The notes below the pieces were generated by a model. That model saw only the letters and a program-made list of their open reading frames with translations, did no database searches and was not told where the DNA came from. From Hydrogenophaga sp. (GTDB taxonomy: Bacteria > Pseudomonadota > Gammaproteobacteria > Burkholderiales > Burkholderiaceae_C): 10,337 bases of DNA. Made by a program: the position numbers and the translations under genes. The number at the start of each line of letters is the position of its first letter. Within the stretch, counting starts at the first letter, position 1. Where the stretch lies: assembly GCA_020047875.1 (NCBI GenBank), contig JAIFNE010000085.1, positions 1-10,337 on the forward strand, read 5' to 3'. Positions 1 through 5,813 of this stretch are shown here, piece after piece.

Positions 1-395
1 GCGCCATCGGTCAGCAAGGGGCACAGCGCAAAGCTCATGTTGGCGCTGTTGAGCATTTCGCCACAGGCCGCGCCGATGGTCTTGGGCAGGCCCTGACCGC
101 CGAAATCGACCGGGTGCTGCAGGCCCTGCCAGCCGCCCTCGGTGTACAGCTTGAACGCTTCCTTGAACCCGGGCGTGGTGGTGACCACGCCGGCTTTGAA
201 GGAGGACGGATTTTTGTCCCCTTCCCAGTTCAGCGGCGAGAGCACGCCCTCGTTGAATTTGGCGCACTCCTCGAGCACCGCCTGCGCGGTTTCCAGGCCA
301 GCGTCTTCAAAGCCGGGCATGGCGGCCACCTGGTCGATACGGGCCAGATGCTCGATGTTGAACAGCATGTCTTTCAGCGGGGCGGTGTAGCTCAT
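1..395 (-). CDS. Acyl-CoA dehydrogenase, N-terminal part (runs off left edge)
   Basis: This is the first ~131 codons of a flavin-dependent acyl-CoA dehydrogenase, which would introduce the alpha-beta double bond into an acyl-CoA and hand electrons to ETF. The start MSYTAPLKDMLFNIEHLARI is typical of the long FadE/DmdC-like dehydrogenases that carry a short extra N-terminal segment before the usual helical domain. Further in, EGGWQGLQHPVDFGGQGLP and the following MLNSANMSFALCP match the N-terminal substrate domain of this subfamily. The ATG at 395-393 has a GAGG-type ribosome site (406-402) six bases upstream. It lies downstream of etfBA on the same strand, a pairing that fits its need for ETF, but a strong terminator separates it from etfA. 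The catalytic glutamate and the FAD domain lie outside the window, so chain-length preference cannot be judged. The family call is fairly secure; the exact substrate is unknown. Confidence 0.88.
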   Translation of the reverse strand, partial: MSYTAPLKDMLFNIEHLARIDQVAAMPGFEDAGLETAQAVLEECAKFNEGVLSPLNWEGDKNPSSFKAGVVTTTPGFKEAFKLYTEGGWQGLQHPVDFGGQGLPKTIGAACGEMLNSANMSFALCPLLTDG

Positions 396-427
396 GGAGT
401 GCCTCAGGCGTTGCGCATAGCGGATAG

Positions 428-453
428 AAAAAAGGGCATCACGCGGATGCCCT
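428..453 (-). terminator. Intrinsic terminator after etfA
   Basis: Read on the minus strand, GGGCATC (452-446), a 5-nt loop, and GATGCCC (440-434) form a perfect 7-bp stem. One more A-T pair is possible at the base, and a run of six T (433-428) follows. It lies 18 nt after the etfA stop codon and about 33 nt before the acyl-CoA dehydrogenase start. It is the clearest intrinsic terminator in the window. It should end or strongly reduce etfBA transcription before the dehydrogenase gene. Confidence 0.82.
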
Positions 454-470
454 GGACGAATCAGGCGGGG

Positions 471-1373
471 TCAGAGGGCCTTGACCAGCTCGGGCACGGC
501 TTCGAACAGGTCGGCGGCGAGCCCGTAGTCGGCCACACCGAAAATCGGTGCCTCGGGGTCCTTGTTGATCGCCACGATGACCTTGGAGTCTTTCATGCCG
601 GCCAAGTGCTGAATCGCGCCGCTGATGCCCGCGGCCACGTGGCCCACCTGCCAGTCGTTCGGCGCGTAGCCCGCATCGACCGCGGCGCGGCTGGCGCCCA
701 GAGCCGCGCCGAGCTTGTCGGCCAGCGGCGTCATGACCTCGTCGAACTTCTCGCTGGAGCCCAGCGCACGGCCGCCCGACACGATGACCTTGGCGGCGGT
801 GAGTTCGGGGCGGTCGCTCTTGGCGATCTCGCTGCCGACAAACCGGCTCTGGCCGGTGTCGGCCTGCACGGCCGCGGCTTCCACCGTGGCGCTGCCACCA
901 CTGACGGCGGCCGGATCGAAACCGGTGGTACGCACCGTGATCACCTTGATGGCATCGCTGCTTTGCACCGTGGCGATGGCATTGCCGGCGTAAATGGGAC
1001 GCTCGAAGGTGTCAGGCGTCTCCACCTTGGTGATGTCGCTGATCTGAGCCACATCGAGCCGGGCGGCCACGCGCGGCGCAATGTTCTTGCCGCTGGCGGT
1101 GGCCGGGAACAGGATGTGGCTGTAGTTCGCAGCAATCGCCAGCACCTGGGCCGCCACGTTTTCGGCCAGACCATGGGCCAGGCCCTCGGCATCGGCATGG
1201 ATCACCTTGGACACACCCGCAATCTGAGCGGCCGCTGCGGCTGCAGGGCCCGCGTGGTGACCCGCGACCAGCACATGCACCTCACCACCACAGGCGGCGG
1301 CCGCGGTCACCGTGTTGAGCGTCGCACCTTTGATGGAGGCGTTGTCGTGTTCAGCAATAACAAGAGAAGTCAT
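471..1373 (-). CDS. etfA: Electron transfer flavoprotein alpha subunit, with a 10-residue gap in the FAD loop
   Basis: This is the alpha subunit of soluble ETF, which carries FAD and shuttles electrons from acyl-CoA dehydrogenases to ETF-ubiquinone oxidoreductase. The 300-residue protein has the usual N-terminal domain (MTSLVIAEHDNASIKGATLN...) and a C-terminal FAD domain with SGGRALGSSEKF (199-210), GASRAAVDAGY (226-236), GISGAIQHLAGMKDSK (249-264) and INKDPEAPIF (269-278). Between QVG (242-244) and GISG (249-252) only four residues are present. Nearly all EtfA proteins I recall have 14 there (GQTGKxVxPxLYIAxGISG). Their usual length of ~310 matches a 30-nt in-frame loss. The missing stretch normally contacts the isoalloxazine ring, so FAD binding or redox tuning may be altered or lost. 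The ATG at 1373 has a weak AGGA site (1385-1382) at 8 nt. It is the second gene after etfB, separated by 128 nt that holds a dispersed repeat. Family identity is certain; whether the protein works is not. Confidence 0.95.
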   Translation of the reverse strand: MTSLVIAEHDNASIKGATLNTVTAAAACGGEVHVLVAGHHAGPAAAAAAQIAGVSKVIHADAEGLAHGLAENVAAQVLAIAANYSHILFPATASGKNIAPRVAARLDVAQISDITKVETPDTFERPIYAGNAIATVQSSDAIKVITVRTTGFDPAAVSGGSATVEAAAVQADTGQSRFVGSEIAKSDRPELTAAKVIVSGGRALGSSEKFDEVMTPLADKLGAALGASRAAVDAGYAPNDWQVGHVAAGISGAIQHLAGMKDSKVIVAINKDPEAPIFGVADYGLAADLFEAVPELVKAL

Positions 1374-1430
1374 GATTCAAATCCTGTGGTTCGAGAGATT
1401 GCAGGCGGTTCGCGTGTCTTGTTCCAGGAA

Positions 1431-1501
1431 GCCGCGGAACCGGCTTTGCCGGGCCGCCAGCTTCGCCCCCCGGGGGGTGACGCCGAAGGCGGCGCGGAGG
1501 G
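1431..1501 (-). repeat. GC-rich dispersed repeat, copy between etfB and etfA
   Basis: This block fills more than half of the 128-nt etfB-etfA gap and begins at the base after the etfB stop codon. Positions 1431-1455 match the reverse complement of 7992-8016 at 24 of 25 bases, with the core GGAACCGGCTTTGCCGGGCC. The block also holds the small stem CCGGC-TTT-GCCGG (1440-1452), a perfect palindrome CCCCCCGGGGGG (1466-1477) and a GACGCCGAAGGCGGCGC end (1479-1495) comparable to the other end of the copies at 7851-8000. I recall similar short repeats scattered through Comamonadaceae genomes. On the etfBA mRNA it would form hairpins between the two cistrons. Confidence 0.8.
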
Positions 1502-2251
1502 TTAAATAACCTTTGCTTCGTTCTTCAACTTGTCCACCAGCGTCGCCACGTCCGGCACCATGATGCCGGCGCCCCGCTTGGGCGGCTCGCTGACCTTGAG
1601 GGTCTTCAAACGCGGCGCCACGTCCACGCCGAGGTCTTCGGGCTTCAGGGTGTCCAGCGTCTTTTTCTTGGCCTTCATGATGTTGGGCAGCGTCACATAA
1701 CGCGGCTCGTTCAGGCGCAGGTCGGTGGTGACGATGGCCGGCAGCGTGAGGCTCAGGGTTTCCAGGCCGCCGTCTACCTCACGGGTGACGTTGACCTTGC
1801 CGTCCACCACCTCGACCTTGTTGGCGAAGGTGCCCTGGGGCAGACCCGCCAGCGCGGCAAGCATCTGGCCCGTCTGGTTGCAGTCGTCATCGATCGCCTG
1901 CTTGCCCAGGATCACCAGCCCAGGCTGCTCCTTGTCCACCAAGGCCTTGAGCAGCTTGGCCACAGCCAGCGGCTGCAACTCTTCACTGGTCTCGATCAGG
2001 ATGGCCCGATCGGCGCCGATGGCCATGGCGGTGCGTAGGGTTTCCTGGCACTTGGCATCGCCGCAAGACACCGCGATCACCTCAGTGGCTACGCCTTTTT
2101 CTTTCAGACGCACGGCCTCTTCGACAGCGATCTCGTCAAACGGGTTCATGCTCATCTTGACGTTGGCAATGTCCACACCGCTGCCGTCGCTCTTGACGCG
2201 GATCTTGACGTTGTAGTCCACCACGCGCTTGACGGGGACGATGATTTTCAT
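1502..2251 (-). CDS. etfB: Electron transfer flavoprotein beta subunit
   Basis: This is the beta subunit of ETF. It binds the structural AMP and provides the recognition loop that docks ETF onto its dehydrogenases. The 249-residue length is normal for the family. It starts MKIIVPVKRVVDYNVKIRVK and carries the AMP-site segment GKQAIDDDCNQTG (116-128). The signature VTTDLRLNEPRY (174-185) leads into LPNIMKAKKK (188-197), the loop that contacts partner dehydrogenases. I chose ATG 2251 because AGGAG (2265-2261) lies nine bases upstream; the TTG two codons earlier would be too close to that site. No residue looks missing, in contrast to its partner etfA. Its promoter and operators probably lie in the 290-nt gap upstream (2252-2541). 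Confidence 0.97.
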   Translation of the reverse strand: MKIIVPVKRVVDYNVKIRVKSDGSGVDIANVKMSMNPFDEIAVEEAVRLKEKGVATEVIAVSCGDAKCQETLRTAMAIGADRAILIETSEELQPLAVAKLLKALVDKEQPGLVILGKQAIDDDCNQTGQMLAALAGLPQGTFANKVEVVDGKVNVTREVDGGLETLSLTLPAIVTTDLRLNEPRYVTLPNIMKAKKKTLDTLKPEDLGVDVAPRLKTLKVSEPPKRGAGIMVPDVATLVDKLKNEAKVI

Positions 2252-2305
2252 GATCAAAAGCTCCTGATGAGGGGAAACGAAAAATGGGCTGAATGGGCTG
2301 TCTGG

Positions 2306-2321
2306 TTGACGTTCACGTCAA
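2306..2321. promoter_or_regulatory. 16-bp palindromic operator upstream of etfB
   Basis: TTGACGTTCACGTCAA has perfect 7-bp arms around a 2-bp centre, 55 nt upstream of the etfB start. On the etfB strand a TACAAT -10-like box (2334-2329) ends 7 nt before it, so the palindrome would cover the transcription start, as a repressor site often does. I see no good -35 for that box. The ACGT-N2-ACGT form resembles, from memory, operators of the MerR-family regulator LiuR, which controls branched-chain amino acid and fatty acid breakdown genes in proteobacteria. The palindrome is directly visible; the regulator is inferred. Confidence 0.55.
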
Positions 2322-2415
2322 TCGGATCATTGTATGTCCGGGTGGTGGAGGTGCTTGCCGACAGCCGACCAGGTGGCCTGGCTGGCGGCTTATTGCCTGA
2401 CGAACCACAAAACGA

Positions 2416-2462
2416 ACGATCGTGCTTTTTCAAATTATAGGCTGACGCAGCGTGGCGCACAG
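2416..2462 (-). promoter_or_regulatory. Candidate sigma-70 promoter for etfBA
   Basis: A consensus TATAAT box is present on the minus strand at 2439-2434. The -35 position 16-18 bp upstream (about 2456-2463) is a poor match to TTGACA and lies inside a 16-bp tandem repeat, as expected if an activator is needed. Just downstream is an 8-bp palindrome ACGATCGT (2416-2423) within the sequence AACGAACGATCGTGC, a possible repressor site near +5 to +12. A transcript from here would have a ~175-nt leader before etfB and would pass through the palindrome at 2306-2321. This and the TACAAT box at 2334 are alternatives or could act in tandem. Confidence 0.4.
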
Positions 2463-2483
2463 ATTGTGTGGCGCACAGATTGC
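2452..2483. repeat. 16-bp tandem direct repeat
   Basis: Two adjacent 16-bp units, GTGGCGCACAGATTGT (2452-2467) and GTGGCGCACAGATTGC (2468-2483), differ only in the last base. They lie just upstream of the TATAAT box at 2439-2434 and overlap its -35 position. They could be duplicated activator sites or a recent slippage duplication. The 290-nt gap they sit in (2252-2541) holds no gene that I can support. Confidence 0.85.
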
Positions 2484-2525
2484 CCGTAAAAGCCCACCCG
2501 ACCAGCAGACAAAGCAGTCCCGGCA

Positions 2526-2543
2526 GACACGGCTGCCCGTGTC
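2526..2543 (-). terminator. Hairpin at the end of the MscS-type gene
   Basis: On the minus strand GACACGG-GCAG-CCGTGTC forms a perfect 7-bp stem with a 4-nt loop, overlapping the stop codon of the channel gene (2544-2542). No T-run follows, so it is either a weak terminator or an mRNA 3'-end stabiliser that leaves some read-through toward etfB. Confidence 0.35.
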
Positions 2544-3861
2544 AGCGCTCCATGTCCAGCCCAGTGGCGCTCGCGTTCTGGATGTGCAGCACGCGCTGGG
2601 GGTAAGGAATCTGGATGTTGTTGGCCCGCAGCGACTGCAGGATGGCGCAGTTCACCAGCGAGCGCAGATTGAGCTGCCCGTTTTCCGGGTCGGCCATCCA
2701 GTAACCCAGGGTGAATTCCAGACCGTCGGCGCCAAAGGCCGAGAGTGCCACCGATGGGCCCGGGTCTTTCAACACACGATCCTGCACCAACGCGGCCTGC
2801 AGCAGCAGATCGCTCACCTGCTCCACATTGCTGTCGTAAGCGACCAGCACCACGGTCGATTGCCACACCTTGGGATCGGCCAGCGACAGGTTTTCCACCC
2901 GGTTGATCATCAGGATTTCGTTGGGCACGATGGACTCGCGCCCGGTCAGCGAGCGAATCACGGTGTAGCGCGCGTTGATGTCGGTGATGCGGCCCTCGAA
3001 GTTGTCCACCCGCACGATGTCGCCTATGCGCATGCTGCGCTCGGCCAGGATCACAAAGCCGCTCACATAGTTGGAGGCGAGCTTTTGCAGACCAAAACCG
3101 ATGCCCACACCAATGGCGCCGCCCAGCACCGACAGCGCAGTGAGATCGATCCCGACCGCCGAGAGGGCAATGATCAGGCCCACGAACATCAGCAGGGCGC
3201 GGGTGGCGTTGCTGACCGCCTTGCGCAGCGAGAGATCACCGCCGACCGCGGCGCGCAGCAGTCGGGTCTCGATCGCGGCAGAAATCCAGAGCGCGAGGAT
3301 CAGCACCACGATGGCGGTGAGTGCGCCTTCGATCATGGTGCGCACGCTCAGTTGCGAGCCCCCGATCTTCCAGGTGATCTGGTCAAGCTCGGCCAGCACC
3401 ACCGGCAGCAACCCGCTGACCCACAGCACCATGGCAATCCAGGCCAACCAAGAAATCGACCGCTCCAGTGCCCGCACCCAGGGCGCTTGAGCGAAGGCGA
3501 GCTGAAGAACCTTCACCCCGAAGCGAATCACCACCAGCGCCATCAGCACCGGAATCACCACCTTGAACGCCGCCACTGGCAAGAAGGTGGCCAGCAGCGC
3601 GCGCGCCACGTAACCGAGCAGCAGCAGCAACAACGGGAACAGCAGGCCGTCCACCAGGTTGCGTCCGAACAGCACCGAGCGACGATCCTCGTTCATGCCC
3701 AGCGCCCGGCGCAGCAAGGCCACCAGACCCCAGGCGATCAGCACGCAGGCCGCCAACGCGGCCAGTTCGATCAGCACCGTTGGCCGCAGGAAACTGTCGA
3801 ACCAGAGTGCGAAATCGTCGATGGGGGGCGGCGTGTCGCCAGGTTTTGTTGCGGGGGTCAT
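2542..3861 (-). CDS. MscS-family mechanosensitive ion channel
   Basis: This inner-membrane channel of the small-conductance mechanosensitive family opens under membrane tension to release solutes on hypo-osmotic shock. The 439-residue protein has about six hydrophobic spans before the pore (roughly 26-50, 73-95, 98-115, 135-157, 178-197, 222-240). The glycine- and alanine-rich pore helix SVLGGAIGVGIGFGLQ (244-259) follows, then the MscS signature ASNYVSGFVILAERSMRIGD (262-281) and the beta domain (VDNFEGRITDINARYT, 285-300; IVPNEILMINRVEN, 311-324). The C-terminal alpha/beta domain ends near residue 430. It is longer than E. coli MscS (286) because of extra N-terminal helices, and is closer in plan to the YbdG/mid-size MscS-like proteins. 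I chose ATG 3861; the frame stays open to 4293, but that part is antisense-like sequence over the neighbouring gene. No clear ribosome site precedes it. It lies between crotonase and etf genes with no evident functional link. Confidence 0.93.
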   Translation of the reverse strand: MTPATKPGDTPPPIDDFALWFDSFLRPTVLIELAALAACVLIAWGLVALLRRALGMNEDRRSVLFGRNLVDGLLFPLLLLLLGYVARALLATFLPVAAFKVVIPVLMALVVIRFGVKVLQLAFAQAPWVRALERSISWLAWIAMVLWVSGLLPVVLAELDQITWKIGGSQLSVRTMIEGALTAIVVLILALWISAAIETRLLRAAVGGDLSLRKAVSNATRALLMFVGLIIALSAVGIDLTALSVLGGAIGVGIGFGLQKLASNYVSGFVILAERSMRIGDIVRVDNFEGRITDINARYTVIRSLTGRESIVPNEILMINRVENLSLADPKVWQSTVVLVAYDSNVEQVSDLLLQAALVQDRVLKDPGPSVALSAFGADGLEFTLGYWMADPENGQLNLRSLVNCAILQSLRANNIQIPYPQRVLHIQNASATGLDMER

Positions 3862-3977
3862 AAACAAAGAATGGGTTGCGCGCGAGCGCTGCCAAGGAAT
3901 TTCAACCGAGATTGTCCATTGGGGTTGGGTGGGCTGGTGGATGCCGTTGCGAGTCGGTTTTGTCCCGACTGAGAAGG

Positions 3978-3995
3978 CCATGGCTTGTGCCATGG
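3978..3995. repeat. Inverted repeat in the leader of the MscS-type gene
   Basis: CCATGGC-TTGT-GCCATGG is a perfect 7-bp inverted repeat with a 4-nt loop. It lies in the 217-nt gap (3862-4078) between the crotonase gene and the channel gene, 117 nt upstream of the channel start. It could be an operator or a leader hairpin. A weaker hairpin, GCACC-GAA-GGTGC (4047-4059), lies nearer the crotonase stop and lacks a T-run. I see no convincing promoter in the gap and no other gene. Confidence 0.45.
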
Positions 3996-4078
3996 ACGCC
4001 GAAGAGGGGCGAAAGTGGTCGCAACGGCGCCGCCAGCATCCCAACAGCACCGAAGGTGCGCCCAATGAACCATCTCGG

Positions 4079-4867
4079 TCAACGCTGCCAGGTGGGGGGA
4101 CGTTTGTCGATGAAGGCCTGCACCCCCTCCTGCGCCACATCGCCCGCCATGTTGCAGGCCATGGTCTGGCCAGCCAGCTGGTAGGCCGCGGCCAGGCCGC
4201 ATTCGAGCTGGCGGTAGAACAGCGTTTTGCCCAGCGCAATGGCGTCGCGGGGTTTGAGCAGGAGGCGATCGACCAGCGCGGCCAGTTCGGCATCCAGCGC
4301 CTCGGCGGGCACGACCCGATTCACCAGACCACGCGATTGGGCCTCGGGAGCGCTGATGAAGTCGCCGGTGAGCAGCATCTCCATCGCCTGCTTGGGCAGC
4401 ATGTTGCGCGAGAGGGCCACGCCGGGGGTGGCGCAGAACAGGCCAACGTCGATCCCGTTGACGCCAAAGCTGGCGTCCTCGGCGGCCACCGCCAGGTCGC
4501 ACTGTGCCACCAGCTGACAGCCCGCCGCCGTGGCCAGCCCCTGCACCCGGGCCACCACCGGCAGCTCCAGCGCGCGAATGGCGAGCATGAGTTTGGAGCA
4601 GCGCGCAAACAGCGCCTGGTAGTAGGCCAGCTCGGGGTTGGCGCGCATCTCCTTCAGATCGTGACCGGCGCAAAACGCACGCCCCTCGGCCGCGATCACG
4701 ACCACGCGCGCCTGCGCATCGCCGGCGATCTCATCGAGCGCGGCCTGCAATGCGGCCAGCATGGCCTCGGACAGCACATTGAAGCGGCGTGGCGCATTCA
4801 GCGTGAGGGTGTGCACGCCGCGCGCGTCGCGCGTGTGCAGCAAAACGGGGGGAGCGACTTCAGACAT
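4079..4867 (-). CDS. Enoyl-CoA hydratase/isomerase (crotonase) family protein, ECHDC3-like
   Basis: This 262-residue crotonase-fold protein binds acyl-CoA in the cytoplasm. The first oxyanion-hole segment is AFCAGHDLKEM (64-74) and the second is QGLATAAGCQLVAQCDLAV (109-127). Further segments are FGVNGIDVGLFCATPGVAL (134-152) and, at the end, EGVQAFIDKRPPTW (247-260). The wording closely follows animal ECHDC3 as I recall it. The two glutamates that catalyse hydration in classical enoyl-CoA hydratase (rat E144 and E164) correspond here to Q118 and G138, with the same 20-residue spacing, so ordinary hydratase activity is doubtful. ECHDC3 shares these changes, so this is a subfamily trait rather than decay. 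ATG 4867 overlaps the end of the deacetylase gene by 8 nt (4860-4867), implying coupled translation. Its true reaction is unknown; another CoA-ester reaction, such as thioester hydrolysis or isomerisation, is possible. Confidence 0.93.
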   Translation of the reverse strand: MSEVAPPVLLHTRDARGVHTLTLNAPRRFNVLSEAMLAALQAALDEIAGDAQARVVVIAAEGRAFCAGHDLKEMRANPELAYYQALFARCSKLMLAIRALELPVVARVQGLATAAGCQLVAQCDLAVAAEDASFGVNGIDVGLFCATPGVALSRNMLPKQAMEMLLTGDFISAPEAQSRGLVNRVVPAEALDAELAALVDRLLLKPRDAIALGKTLFYRQLECGLAAAYQLAGQTMACNMAGDVAQEGVQAFIDKRPPTWQR

Positions 4868-5813
4868 CGGCCAGTACCCTCAGGTGTGCTTCCACGCTGC
4901 GCCCCAGCGCATCCAGCGCGTAACCGCCCTCCAGGCAGCTCACGATGCGGCCCTGCGCATGGCGCCGCGCCACGTCTTTGACGCGCTCGGTGATCCAGGC
5001 GTAATCCTGCTCGCCCAGCGCGAGCTGGCCCAGGTCGTCTTCGCGGTGGGCGTCGAAACCCGCGCTGATGAAAACCATTTGTGGCCGGTGCTGCTCAAGC
5101 CGGGGCAGCCAGGCCAGCTCGACCAGCTCCCGCACCGCCATGCCTCGCGTGTATGCCGGCACCGGCAGGTTGACCAGGTTGGGCGCGCTGGCATGGTTCC
5201 AGGGCGGGTAGAACGGGTGTTGGTAGAAACTGCACATGAGAATGCGTTCGTCGCCGAGCACGATGTCTTCGGTGCCGTTGCCGTGGTGCACATCGAAGTC
5301 GATGATCGCGACCCGCTTCAGGCCGTGGCGCTCCAGCGCGTATTTGGCGGCCACCGCCACGTTGTTCACGAAGCAAAAACCCATGGCCTGATTGCGGGTG
5401 GCGTGGTGGCCGGGCGGGCGCACGGCGCAAAACGCGTTGGCCAGCTCGCCGGCCATCACCGCGTCGGTGGCGTCAATGGCAGCGCCGGCGGCAACCAGAA
5501 TGGCGTCCCAGGAGTGCCGGTTGATAGAGGTGTCTGGGTCGATCTGGGCATGGCTTGGGCCGCCGGCTGTCATCTCGTCGCGAAGCCCGTCGGACAGGCC
5601 GCGCAGGGCAGCCAGGTGCATGCGACCATGTGCGAGTTCCAGATCGGCGAGGGAGGCCGGCGTGGCCTCGCGCCGATCCAGCGCGGCGTCCAGCCCAGTG
5701 CGCCTCAAGCGATCTTCGATCGCGTCAAGCCGCTGTGGACATTCGGGGTGACCAGCGCCCATCTCGTGGAGCCAGCAATCGGGGTGGGTGAAATAACCGG
5801 TGGCCAGACCCAT
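4860..5813 (-). CDS. Histone deacetylase family zinc amidohydrolase
   Basis: This cytoplasmic zinc enzyme of the class II HDAC/acetylpolyamine amidohydrolase superfamily removes acyl groups from amide nitrogen. Family members act on acetyl-lysine or acetylated polyamines. The 317-residue protein starts MGLATGYFTHPDCWLHEMGA, followed by GHPECPQRL (21-29), which is typical of the family. The general-base histidine pair is H136-H137 in RPPGHHA. The zinc ligands are D174 and H176 (DFDVHHGNGT) and D254 (SAGFDAH). The catalytic tyrosine is Y298 in EGGY. All are present, so it should be active. I chose ATG 5813, with GGAA (5825-5822) at 8 nt; a TTG at 5867 would run into the divergent gene. Its stop overlaps the start of the crotonase gene. 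In bacteria this group is often labelled acetoin utilisation protein (AcuC), but nothing here shows that role. The natural substrate is unknown. Confidence 0.93.
   Translation of the reverse strand: MGLATGYFTHPDCWLHEMGAGHPECPQRLDAIEDRLRRTGLDAALDRREATPASLADLELAHGRMHLAALRGLSDGLRDEMTAGGPSHAQIDPDTSINRHSWDAILVAAGAAIDATDAVMAGELANAFCAVRPPGHHATRNQAMGFCFVNNVAVAAKYALERHGLKRVAIIDFDVHHGNGTEDIVLGDERILMCSFYQHPFYPPWNHASAPNLVNLPVPAYTRGMAVRELVELAWLPRLEQHRPQMVFISAGFDAHREDDLGQLALGEQDYAWITERVKDVARRHAQGRIVSCLEGGYALDALGRSVEAHLRVLADV

Noticed and set aside
404..418. Four-codon upstream frame (ATG CGC AAC GCC TGA) before the acyl-CoA dehydrogenase
   Set aside because: Its stop overlaps the ribosome site, which is suggestive, but a frame this short is expected by chance and nothing else supports it.
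114..1505. 463-codon plus-strand open frame over etfA
   Set aside because: It is antisense to etfA and the 3' end of the etf region, is rich in His, Gly and Arg, and has no recognisable domain. It arises from high G+C.
2452..3972. 506-codon plus-strand open frame over the MscS-type gene
   Set aside because: It is antisense to a clear channel gene and its product is a His/Gln/Arg-rich low-complexity shadow.
3862..4293. N-terminal extension of the MscS-type frame to 4293
   Set aside because: The extra 144 residues overlap the crotonase gene in another frame and lack membrane or domain features; ATG 3861 gives a normal protein.
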